A stretch of 64,000 bases of DNA from Paenibacillus sp. RC334. GTDB taxonomy: Bacteria; Bacillota; Bacilli; Paenibacillales; Paenibacillaceae. Position numbers and translations under genes: made by a program. The first letter of the stretch is position 1. Each line of letters begins with the position of its first letter. The stretch covers positions 1,302,001 to 1,366,000 of the forward strand of contig NZ_CP125370.1 in the NCBI RefSeq assembly GCF_030034735.1. The letters are read 5' to 3'. Shown here in pieces: positions 8,166 through 15,521 of the stretch. Under the pieces are notes generated by a model. That model made no database searches. It had not been told where the DNA came from and saw only the letters and a program-made list of their open reading frames with translations.

Positions 8166-8543
8166 TTAGCTCAGCAGTGTCACCACCAGCAGATTGTACA
8201 GCACCAGCGGCAGAATGACGTCTCTGTAGGCATAGGAACGATAGGGAGTGGGGGTGCCTGGGGGGGGCGTGTGGTGCGGCTGAGGAACTCTCAGATACAA
8301 GTGATCCGCGTCGATGTGGACAATCCTTCCTTCATACACATGATGATCCATTGTTTGAACCCGGACGGTGTGATTGACGTAAGGACCCAACTGGTGATGC
8401 AGATGATCGCGGACCCTTTTGAGTTCTGTCTGAAATTCCGGTCTGGCCTGATATAAGGTTTGCGGATTGACAGTGTTGTACGGCATTCGCCTCTGACCTC
8501 CATACTCATATAATGATGTATCGTATGCAGGAGTCTGTGCCAT
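8166..8543 (-). CDS. conserved-looking hypothetical protein with Sm-like strand pattern and hydrophobic tail
   Basis: A 125-residue protein I cannot assign. Residues 1-40 are polar and Tyr/Gln/Pro-rich. Residues 55-85 (VNHTVRVQTMDHHVYEGRIV then DADHLYLRV) have the alternating pattern of a small Sm/SH3-like barrel. A His/Pro-rich linker (PQPHHTPPPGTPTP) follows, and a hydrophobic C-terminus (LPLVLYNLLVVTLLS) could insert in a membrane. Similar compositions occur in small spore-coat proteins, but that is only suggestive. The ribosome site is weak. The gene is divergent from the sugar transporter. Confidence 0.6.
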   Translation of the reverse strand: MAQTPAYDTSLYEYGGQRRMPYNTVNPQTLYQARPEFQTELKRVRDHLHHQLGPYVNHTVRVQTMDHHVYEGRIVHIDADHLYLRVPQPHHTPPPGTPTPYRSYAYRDVILPLVLYNLLVVTLLS

Positions 8544-8679
8544 TGTGCAGCTACCCAGATGAGACAGGTTTTACAAAGGCATGAAACATTAACATTATGC
8601 TCCAACCCACTTGATGTTCCCTTTACATCGAAACGATACACTTACTGAGGTTGGATTGAAAAGAAAGGGGCGCTCCGTT

Positions 8680-9645
8680 TTGGGTGAGCTTAACAAATCT
8701 ATGGGACTCGGGACGAGGAGCCAGCAACAGACTTCGTCTAAGGCCCGCGTACGCACGGGTTCGCTAAAAATTCAGAGACTGCGCGAAAACGCGCTGGCGT
8801 ATACGTTTTTGGCTCCTTCGCTCATTTTGTTTGCTGTATTTATGTTTTACCCGATGATCAAGTCGGTTTATCTCAGCTTGCACTCCACAGATCCCGCAGG
8901 AAATGTTGCAGCTTATGTTGGGTTAGACAACTTTGCTACACTTTTCAGCTCGGGTCAATTCCTGCAAGGAATCAAGGTTACACTCCTGTTTACGCTGCTG
9001 ACGGTGCCTGTAGGCATTTTGCTGGCGCTGGTGCTGGCTGCACTTACACATAGCAAGCTGCGGGGGATGCGTATTTTCCAGTTCGCTTTTTCGCTGCCGA
9101 TGGTGCTGTCGGTCGGCTCATCTGCGGTCATTTGGAAATTTCTTTTTCATCCGACTCTGGGGATGTTTAACTACGTGCTTTCCCTGCTACATATCAATCC
9201 GGTTCCGTGGCTGACCAGCCCGGATTGGGCGTTGTTTTCCGTAGCGATCATGACCATCTGGATGAATCTCGGCTTTAATTACATTATTTTATCAAGCGGA
9301 CTTCAAGGGATTCCAGATGACATGTATGAGAGTGCCAAAATGGACGGGGCAGGCCCGCTGGTGACGTTTTGGCGTATTTCCATGCCGCTGCTGTCGCCAA
9401 CGATTTTCTTTGTAACCGTAGTATCCATCATTGGAGCTTTCCAGTCCTTTGCCCAAATTAACATTTTGACCAAGGGCGGTCCGGTGAACAGCACGAATGT
9501 GTTCGTGTATTCCATTTATCAGGAAGCCTTCGTTAATTTCCGATTCGGAACGGGCAGCGCACAGGCAATTGTACTGTTTGTCGTCATCCTGTTGCTTACG
9601 ATGATCCAGTTCAAATGGGTGGAAAGAAAGGTGCATTACCAATGA
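8680..9645 (+). CDS. sugar ABC transporter permease (MalF/UgpA type)
   Basis: A six-helix inner-membrane permease of the CUT1 carbohydrate family. After a basic N-terminal tail the first helix reads ALAYTFLAPSLILFAVFMFYP. The EAA loop that docks the ATPase is visible as ESAKMDGAGPLVTFWRISMPLL. It pairs with the next permease and the lipoprotein downstream to import an unidentified sugar. Start: TTG at 8680 has AAAGGGG nine bases upstream; an in-frame TTG/ATG at 8611-8614 and the ATG at 8722 are alternatives. The stop overlaps the next start as ATGA. No ATPase gene is present nearby, so a shared MsmX-like ATPase is expected. Confidence 0.88.
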   Translation: MGELNKSMGLGTRSQQQTSSKARVRTGSLKIQRLRENALAYTFLAPSLILFAVFMFYPMIKSVYLSLHSTDPAGNVAAYVGLDNFATLFSSGQFLQGIKVTLLFTLLTVPVGILLALVLAALTHSKLRGMRIFQFAFSLPMVLSVGSSAVIWKFLFHPTLGMFNYVLSLLHINPVPWLTSPDWALFSVAIMTIWMNLGFNYIILSSGLQGIPDDMYESAKMDGAGPLVTFWRISMPLLSPTIFFVTVVSIIGAFQSFAQINILTKGGPVNSTNVFVYSIYQEAFVNFRFGTGSAQAIVLFVVILLLTMIQFKWVERKVHYQ

Positions 9646-10463
9646 AACGACATCTTAGTTCAACACTCGTGTATGTGCTGCTTACGATTGCGGCTGCTTT
9701 GATTTTATATCCGGTCATTTATACATTTTTTATGGCTGTTATGTCGCCGGAGGAAGCAAGCGCCTATCCACCGAGCTTTTTCCCGCATTCCTTTCATATG
9801 GCCAATTTTACCGAGGTGTTTGAAATCGTTCCGATTGCTGCATTCATCGGTAACACCTTTCTCATTTCGGGCTTGACGATGATCGGTCAGTTGATTACAG
9901 CCAGCTTGGCGGCATATGCCTTTGCCAAAATGGAATTCAGGGGGAAGAACTTCATATTCAGCATGTTTGTCGCTACCATGATGATCCCGTGGGAAGTGAC
10001 CATTATTCCGAACTATCTGACCGTACGTAGCTGGAATTGGCTGGATACCTATCAAGGGCTGACAGTTCCGTTTCTGGCGACGGCATTCGGAACGTTCCTG
10101 CTGCGGCAATTTTTTCTCCAGCTTCCCAAGGAATTGTTCGAGGCGGCTCGTATGGACGGGTGCGGACATGTTCGTTACTTCCTGTTCCATGTGCTTCCGC
10201 TATCGCGCCCGGCGCTCGGAACATTGGCTGTGTATTCGTTCCTGAATATGTACAATTCGTACCTGTGGCCGTTGTTGATCACGAACAGCGAGAATATGCG
10301 TACGGTACAGATCGGAATTTCCATGCTCGAATTTCAGGAATCCACCTCATGGAATCTTGTGTTCGCGGGTACGGCCCTTGTCATTTTACCGTCTCTGCTT
10401 CTGCTGATCTTTGGTCTGAAGCAGTTGGTACGCGGGATGGCAGCGGGTGCGCTTAAAGGCTAA
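9642..10463 (+). CDS. sugar ABC transporter permease (MalG/UgpE type)
   Basis: A 273-residue partner permease of the CUT1 family, six membrane segments starting VYVLLTIAAALILYPVIYTF. The EAA loop ELFEAARMDGCGHVRYFLFH and the conserved NSYLWPLL segment near the end are present. The ATG at 9642 overlaps the preceding stop by the ATGA arrangement and has AAAGGTG upstream, so the longer in-frame start at 9615 is not needed. It should form a heterodimer with the preceding permease and receive substrate from the lipoprotein encoded next. Confidence 0.9.
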   Translation: MKRHLSSTLVYVLLTIAAALILYPVIYTFFMAVMSPEEASAYPPSFFPHSFHMANFTEVFEIVPIAAFIGNTFLISGLTMIGQLITASLAAYAFAKMEFRGKNFIFSMFVATMMIPWEVTIIPNYLTVRSWNWLDTYQGLTVPFLATAFGTFLLRQFFLQLPKELFEAARMDGCGHVRYFLFHVLPLSRPALGTLAVYSFLNMYNSYLWPLLITNSENMRTVQIGISMLEFQESTSWNLVFAGTALVILPSLLLLIFGLKQLVRGMAAGALKG

Positions 10464-10585
10464 ACAAGCCCACAAGTACAGTAACACCTGCGCAAGCAGC
10501 CTATATACAGTGCTTTATCACCAAAGAATATTGCAAGAAAATCTGTATGCGAGAATCATTTAATCAAAGGGAGAGAAGAGAGATT

Positions 10586-11953
10586 ATGAGATTTTTTCGT
10601 CTGAAAAGTGCTTTGACCTTGCTTATCCTCACTGCAATCGTTGTTGCAGCAGGTTGTAGCAATAACACGGCGGCTGAGAAGCCAAGCAACGGTAGTGATG
10701 CGGGAGCAGCAGCAGGTTCTCCGGTGAAGCTGACTTGGTGGCATTCCATGTCCGGTAACGGTGAGAAAGCAATCAAGCAAATCGCCGCAGACTTTAACGC
10801 CAGCCACAAGGACATTCAGGTAGAGCCGGTATACCAAGGTAAATATGATGACAGCTTGAACAAGCTAAAAGCGTCGCTGGGTTCCGATAGCGGCCCGGAC
10901 ATCATTCAGGTGTATGAAATCGGCAGTAAATTCATGATTGACTCCAAGATGATTACTCCTGTACAACAATTTATTGATGCAGACAAGTTCGATCTTTCGC
11001 AGCTTGAGCCCAATATTACGCGGTATTACACCATTGACGGTAAGCTGAATGCAATGCCATTTAATACATCGAATCCAATCTTGTACTATAACAAGGATGC
11101 TTTTAAAGCGGCGGGACTTGATCCGGCTAATCCTCCAAAAACATATGATGAATTCGAAAAGGCTGCCAAAGCCTTGAGCAAGGACGGGAAATCCGGTGCC
11201 TCCATCGCTATCTATGGCTGGTTTATGGAGCAGTTGTTTGCTAATCAGAATGCGGATTATGTGAATAATGGCAACGGACGCAATCAGGCAGCAACGGAAT
11301 CGCTGCTGAATTCGGATGCAGGTGTGAAAACCCTGACTTGGTGGAAGAAAATGATCGACGAAAAGGTTGTATCCAATCTGGGACGTAACTCCGATGATAC
11401 TGCCAAAGCTTTTTCCGCAGGACAAATTGCCATGACACTGGATTCCACCGCTTCGCTGCGTAATATTGTGGAGCAGGTTGGCGATAAATTCGAGGTAGGC
11501 ACTGGCTTTCTGCCAAGAGCGAACGAAGCGAAAGAAGGCGGTGTGGTTGTAGGCGGCGCGAGCTTGTACATCATGAACAACAAGCCTGAAGCCCAGCAAA
11601 AGGCAGCGTGGGAGTTCATTAAATTCGTTGCTTCCCCGGCTGTACAGGCACAATGGAGCGTGAATACGGGGTACTTCCCGATCACCAAAGCAGCTTATAA
11701 CGAGCAGGTACTTAAGGACAATATGGTGAAATACCCGCAATTCCAAACTGCTGTTGACCAATTGCACGCATCGGCGCAATCCACGGCTACACAAGGCGCA
11801 GTGATGGGCGTATTCCCGGAAGCGCGTCAAATCGTAGAGGATGCAATCGAGGCCGTCTTGAGCGGACAGCAACAGCCAAAACAGGCGTTGGATCAAGCCG
11901 CACAAGAGATTACAGGCAAAATTGCGCAATACAATCAAACAGTAAAAAAATAA
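10586..11953 (+). CDS. sugar ABC transporter substrate-binding lipoprotein (UgpB/MalE type)
   Basis: A 455-residue extracellular binding protein. The signal peptide ends in a lipobox, VVAAGC, so the mature protein would be tethered by a lipidated cysteine. The bilobed fold shows the family features LTWWHSMSGNGEKAIKQIA, DIIQVYEIGS, the NTSNPILYYNKDAFKAAG hinge region and AAWEFIKFVASPAVQAQW near the C-terminus. The start at ATG 10586 has AAGGGAGAG upstream; the codon at 10547 lacks this. The gap of 122 bases after the permeases is larger than between them, which may allow separate expression of the binding protein. The ligand is unknown, though UgpB-like proteins bind sugars or glycerol phosphates. 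Confidence 0.9.
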   Translation: MRFFRLKSALTLLILTAIVVAAGCSNNTAAEKPSNGSDAGAAAGSPVKLTWWHSMSGNGEKAIKQIAADFNASHKDIQVEPVYQGKYDDSLNKLKASLGSDSGPDIIQVYEIGSKFMIDSKMITPVQQFIDADKFDLSQLEPNITRYYTIDGKLNAMPFNTSNPILYYNKDAFKAAGLDPANPPKTYDEFEKAAKALSKDGKSGASIAIYGWFMEQLFANQNADYVNNGNGRNQAATESLLNSDAGVKTLTWWKKMIDEKVVSNLGRNSDDTAKAFSAGQIAMTLDSTASLRNIVEQVGDKFEVGTGFLPRANEAKEGGVVVGGASLYIMNNKPEAQQKAAWEFIKFVASPAVQAQWSVNTGYFPITKAAYNEQVLKDNMVKYPQFQTAVDQLHASAQSTATQGAVMGVFPEARQIVEDAIEAVLSGQQQPKQALDQAAQEITGKIAQYNQTVKK

Positions 11954-11966
11954 TCGGCCTTCCCTT

Positions 11967-12014
11967 AAAAGCGGCTGGTAAACTTAATACGCGACCCCTT
12001 TACCAGCCGCTTTT
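11967..12014. terminator. bidirectional terminator after the sugar ABC operon
   Basis: A perfect 16-base arm, AAAAGCGGCTGGTAAA, pairs with TTTACCAGCCGCTTTT. Confidence 0.85.
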
Positions 12015-12021
12015 ATAAAAT

Positions 12022-12067
12022 AACGGACCGAATAAGTGACCCCCTCACTTGTTCGGTCTGTTTTTTG
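12022..12067 (+). terminator. second tandem terminator
   Basis: AACGGACCGAATAAGTGA pairs with TCACTTGTTCGGTCTG (one bulge) and is followed by TTTTTT. It doubles the termination signal in front of the TetR promoter. Confidence 0.8.
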
Positions 12068-12100
12068 TATGTCTGAATTCTCCCGTTTTTAGAACGTCCG

Positions 12101-12119
12101 TTTAGACGAACTGTCTAAA
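12101..12119. promoter_or_regulatory. palindrome upstream of the TetR promoter
   Basis: TTTAGAC-GAACT-GTCTAAA, a perfect 7-bp inverted repeat 24 bases upstream of the proposed -35 box. A plausible operator for the TetR regulator or for an activator. Confidence 0.5.
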
Positions 12120-12143
12120 ATTGTTTATTTTGTACATTTCCTA

Positions 12144-12173
12144 TTGCTGGATAACTAAAAATGGGCTTATAAT
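12144..12173 (+). promoter_or_regulatory. sigma-A-like promoter of the efflux operon
   Basis: -35 TTGCTG at 12144-12149 and a perfect -10 TATAAT at 12168-12173, spacer 18. The start of transcription would fall near 12180, right before the second palindrome. Confidence 0.6.
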
Positions 12174-12182
12174 GAATACATA

Positions 12183-12210
12183 TTTTTGTACTGGACGGTC
12201 AGTTCAAAAA
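12183..12210. promoter_or_regulatory. operator-like palindrome overlapping the transcript start
   Basis: TTTTTGTACTG (12183-12193) and CAGTTCAAAAA (12200-12210) form an inverted repeat with one mismatch per arm around a six-base centre. It lies between the -10 box and the tetR ribosome site, the usual place for an autorepressor. Confidence 0.6.
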
Positions 12211-12219
12211 GGAGGAAGC

Positions 12220-12807
12220 ATGAAAAACCAGACGAAGGAAATTATTTTTAACGGTGCGCTTAAGGCTTTTTCCGAACGTGGCTTCAATGAAACCAATATG
12301 GAGGAAATCGCCAAGGTGTGCGGCATTGCTAAAGGGACCCTTTATTACAACTTCAAAAATAAACAAGATCTGTACATTTATATTTTGAAGATGGGGATGG
12401 AGCGCTTTGTTCAGGATATCCGTGAAACCATGTCTCAGGTTCCGAAGGATCAGGTAGAAACGAGGATTCACAAGCTGATTCAAGTACACGTTGAGTTTAT
12501 TGGAAGAGAGCCGGATTTTTGTCGTTTGCTAGTTAGCAAGGGATGGGTTTCGCAGGAGCAGCATTTTAATATCAGGCAGGTATTGGCTGACTATTTTGAT
12601 TTTATGGAAGCGGAGATCGACTCTGGTAAGTTTTACGGGAAAATTTCGAGTAAGCTGGATGCGAAAACGACGGCAAATTGCTTATTTGGTATTTACATTT
12701 TTGCACCGATGCGATCAATGGTTTGGGGAGAAACGATGAACTTGCAGGTAGTTCGGGAGAGTATTGAAATTTTTGTTTGTAATGCGCTGGGTATGCATCA
12801 TAAATAG
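12220..12807 (+). CDS. TetR-family repressor of the efflux operon
   Basis: A 195-residue regulator. The N-terminal helix-turn-helix is clear: IIFNGALKAFSERGFNETNM then EIAKVCGIAKGTLYYNFKNK. The C-terminal half, which binds ligands in the family, is divergent. ATG 12220 follows AAAAAGGAGGAAGC, so the upstream in-frame ATG at 12121 is rejected. The gene heads an operon with a membrane-fusion protein and an ABC-2 permease, the usual arrangement of a drug- or lipid-sensing autorepressor. Two palindromes flank the promoter. The inducer cannot be inferred. Confidence 0.88.
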   Translation: MKNQTKEIIFNGALKAFSERGFNETNMEEIAKVCGIAKGTLYYNFKNKQDLYIYILKMGMERFVQDIRETMSQVPKDQVETRIHKLIQVHVEFIGREPDFCRLLVSKGWVSQEQHFNIRQVLADYFDFMEAEIDSGKFYGKISSKLDAKTTANCLFGIYIFAPMRSMVWGETMNLQVVRESIEIFVCNALGMHHK

Positions 12808-12827
12808 ACAGATGGAGTGATGAGAAC

Positions 12828-14192
12828 ATGAAAGCTAAAAAATATACGATTTACGCCGTACTTATTGTTTTAATCGCTATAGGGATTTATGCTTTGACCG
12901 CTTTTCAAAGGGGAGGGAGTAGCTTGTCTGCGGATCAGTCCTCTTCCATTCCAACAGCTTATGTAGAATCGGATACGCTCAATGCCAGCTTTAAGATGGC
13001 GGGACGTATTGATCAGATGCTCGTCAATGAGGGCGACAAGGTGAAAAAAGGGCAGGTGTTAGCCCATCTGGAAAGCCGTGAGCTGGAAGACAAGGTGAAA
13101 CAGGCACAGGCGGCATTGCTGGCAGCCCAGAGTAATGTGTCCAAAGCGAAGGCTGGCGTATTGCAGGCTCAAGCGGGAGTGGGGCAGGCACAGGCTACCG
13201 TGAGTGCAGCTCAGGCCAAAAAGAGCCAGGGCACCACAGCAGTGGGCGTGACTGCACAGGCTTCCTCCAGTCAGATCGAACAGGCACAAGCGGCTGCGGC
13301 TGCGGCCAAAGCGAAGCTGGATGCCCTCAAGAGCGGCGCAAGACCGCAAGAGCTGGAGCAAGCACAAGTGAGTGTGAAGGCTGCCAAGGAAACGCTGGAT
13401 TTGACCACTAAAAATCTGGAGCGTGCCAAAAAGCTTCAAGAAGCTGGGGCAGCAACCCAAGCCTCACTGGATCAAGCGACGCTGGACCATCAACAGGCGG
13501 AAGCCAAGTACAATTCAGCATCCCAGCAACTGAATATGGTACGCGAGGGAAGCCGCAAGGAAGAAATTACGGCGGCTGAAGCACAATACCGTCAGGCATT
13601 GGCTGCGGTGAAGGAAGCACAGGCAGGAGCAGGCAAGGTTACTTTGCAGCAGGAGGATGTCAAAGCCGCGCAGGCTTCGGTAGAACAGGCGCAATCTGCT
13701 GTGAAGGCGGCGCAATCCACGGTAGAGCAGGCACAGTCGGCGGTTGCAGGTGCCAACGCACAGGTAGCCCAGGCAGAAGCTGCCCTTCAGGAAGCTCAGA
13801 CCTACTTGAGCTACACCACGTTGCGTGCATCCGAGGACGGCATTGTGAAATCCAAATCGCTCAGCTTGGGTGAAATGGCCAGCGCAGGCTTCCCGGTCTA
13901 TACGATTGAAACTTCGACTCAGCGTTGGGCTAAATTCTATGTGCCGGAAACGTCTTTGAATGGTCTTCAGGCAGGGGATACTGTACAAGTTAAACTGCTG
14001 TCGGGCGGCAAGGAGCTGAAAGGTAAAGTCATCTTGCTGGAATCGGCTGCCGACTTCGCTATTCAAAAACCGAGTCAAAGCTCCGGTGATAAGGATGTCC
14101 GTTCCTTTGGCGTTAAAATAGCTTTGCCGGATCTTGCTGCTTCGGTTCCGACAGGCTCCACGGTTCTGTTTACAGGCAAAGGGGCGCAGTAA
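12828..14192 (+). CDS. HlyD-family membrane-fusion (adaptor) protein
   Basis: A 454-residue adaptor with one N-terminal membrane helix (residues 6-24). The first biotinyl-lipoyl half (GRIDQMLVNEGDKVKKGQVL) precedes a very long Ala/Gln/Lys-rich coiled coil, about residues 85-330, with heptad-like repeats such as QAQAAL and VEQAQSAVKAAQ. The second lipoyl half (LRASEDGIVKSKSLSLGEMA) and a beta-barrel domain close the protein. In Gram-positives such proteins assist ABC exporters. The coil is longer than in typical relatives of about 330 residues. Two bases separate its stop from the permease start, so the two are coupled. Confidence 0.88.
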   Translation: MKAKKYTIYAVLIVLIAIGIYALTAFQRGGSSLSADQSSSIPTAYVESDTLNASFKMAGRIDQMLVNEGDKVKKGQVLAHLESRELEDKVKQAQAALLAAQSNVSKAKAGVLQAQAGVGQAQATVSAAQAKKSQGTTAVGVTAQASSSQIEQAQAAAAAAKAKLDALKSGARPQELEQAQVSVKAAKETLDLTTKNLERAKKLQEAGAATQASLDQATLDHQQAEAKYNSASQQLNMVREGSRKEEITAAEAQYRQALAAVKEAQAGAGKVTLQQEDVKAAQASVEQAQSAVKAAQSTVEQAQSAVAGANAQVAQAEAALQEAQTYLSYTTLRASEDGIVKSKSLSLGEMASAGFPVYTIETSTQRWAKFYVPETSLNGLQAGDTVQVKLLSGGKELKGKVILLESAADFAIQKPSQSSGDKDVRSFGVKIALPDLAASVPTGSTVLFTGKGAQ

Positions 14193-14193
14193 T

Positions 14194-15417
14194 ATGCAGG
14201 ATCAACAGGAAAGAATTCGTATCCGCGATGTATTTCGTGAGGAATGGCTGAGCATCTTCCGGGATCGACGCTTTATGGCTATTCTGCTGATTACACCGAT
14301 TGTGTATACCATCTTGTTCGGCTTCCTGTATTCTCATCAGCGGATTACCGAGATGCCTGTCACGGTATATGATGGAGATAATTCTCAGCTCAGTCGCCAG
14401 ATCATTCAGGCGTTCGATGCGACAGATTCGTTTGCCGTTACACGGCAGGCCACCAATCAGGAGGATGTTGTCCGTCAGGTGGAAACCGGGGAAGCGAAGG
14501 TAGGCATCGTCATTCCCGACAATTTCACCACCCGGCTTAAGCATGGGGAGAACCCGCCTGTGCTGACCCTGATTGACGGCAGTAACATGATGTATTCCAA
14601 CAGCGCCAGCCGGATCGCAAATCAGGTCATCAGTAGCGTGAGCGCCGGGGTTTCGGTCAATTCCATGAAGCAAAAGGGAATGAACGCCGATCAGGCGGCA
14701 TCAACGCTGAGTACCATCCCGTTCCGGTCCAGAGTGCTGTTCAACCCGGTATATGATTACAAGCTGTTCATGCCGCTGGGGGTCATTTCTGCCGCTCTCC
14801 AGCAGTGTTTGCTGCTCGGTATTGCTTTGTCCTGTACGCGGGATAAGGAAGCAGGGACTTGGGGGAGATTTGCCGCATGGAAAAATACCCCCTGGCGACT
14901 CGCGATTGCCAAGCTGACACCGTATTATGTGGCGGGAGCCTTCAATGTGCTGACTGTATTCAGTATTAGCGCCCTATGCTTTGATATCCCGTTCAGGGGG
15001 CAGGTGCTGCCGCTGATTATGGTGTCGCTGGCCTTTAACTTTGCCTTGTGCGGTTTAGGGTTCCTGTTCAGTCTCTTTTCCAAGACAAGAGTGGATGCGA
15101 CCCAAACCCTCATGTTGATTGCCGTTCCTTCCTTTATGCTGTCAGGCTATACGTGGCCGCTGGAAGCGATGCCCGGCTTCTTGCGGGGACTTGCCGAAAT
15201 ATTGCCACTAACGTATTACCTGGATGCTGTACGGAACATCACCCTCAAAGGGCTGGATATCACGTATGTCTTCAAGGATACGATTGCGCTGGGCGTTATT
15301 GGCTGTGTGAGTCTGCTGGTGTCCTTCGCGATCTATCCGCTATTCTTTAGACAGCGTCAGACGGCAGACCAGCATGCCGATATATCAACGCAAGAGGGAG
15401 TTACACTTAAAGGCTAA
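14194..15417 (+). CDS. ABC-2 type permease of the efflux system
   Basis: A 407-residue ABC-2 membrane protein of the YhhJ/YbhR type: an N-terminal helix (RFMAILLITPIVYTILFGFLY without the last residue), a large extracellular domain (about 45-190), then five helices including FNFALCGLGFLFSLFSKT and the PSFMLSGYTWPLEAMP signature, and PLTYYLDAVRNITLKG. Start ATG 14194 follows GGGGCG. Related operons encode HlyD adaptor, sometimes an ATPase, and two permeases; here only one permease and no ATPase are present. It may work as a homodimer with an ATPase encoded elsewhere. The exported compound is unknown. Confidence 0.85.
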   Translation: MQDQQERIRIRDVFREEWLSIFRDRRFMAILLITPIVYTILFGFLYSHQRITEMPVTVYDGDNSQLSRQIIQAFDATDSFAVTRQATNQEDVVRQVETGEAKVGIVIPDNFTTRLKHGENPPVLTLIDGSNMMYSNSASRIANQVISSVSAGVSVNSMKQKGMNADQAASTLSTIPFRSRVLFNPVYDYKLFMPLGVISAALQQCLLLGIALSCTRDKEAGTWGRFAAWKNTPWRLAIAKLTPYYVAGAFNVLTVFSISALCFDIPFRGQVLPLIMVSLAFNFALCGLGFLFSLFSKTRVDATQTLMLIAVPSFMLSGYTWPLEAMPGFLRGLAEILPLTYYLDAVRNITLKGLDITYVFKDTIALGVIGCVSLLVSFAIYPLFFRQRQTADQHADISTQEGVTLKG

Positions 15418-15446
15418 AAGGCTAAGAGTAACTAAATACGCATATT

Positions 15447-15486
15447 AAAAAGGCAGACCAGGTTTTTACTCCTGATCTGCCTTTTG
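15447..15486. terminator. bidirectional terminator between efflux operon and opuA
   Basis: AAAAGGCAGACCAGG pairs with CCTGATCTGCCTTTT with T/A runs on both sides, serving the convergent operons. Confidence 0.85.
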
Positions 15487-15521
15487 GTTTTAAGTGTATA
15501 TCGTATTGGCTGAATGAAATA

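Noticed and set aside
10865..11938. A 357-codon open frame on the minus strand
   Set aside because: It is wholly antisense to the sugar-binding lipoprotein gene, has no ribosome site and encodes a Cys/His/Arg-rich sequence without domains; a shadow of codon bias.
13080..13830. Possible DNA tandem repeat
   Set aside because: The periodicity arises from heptads in the HlyD coiled coil and is not an exact DNA repeat.
13515..14078. Antisense frames opposite the HlyD gene
   Set aside because: Produced by the repetitive Ala/Gln codons of the coiled coil; no ribosome site or recognisable fold.
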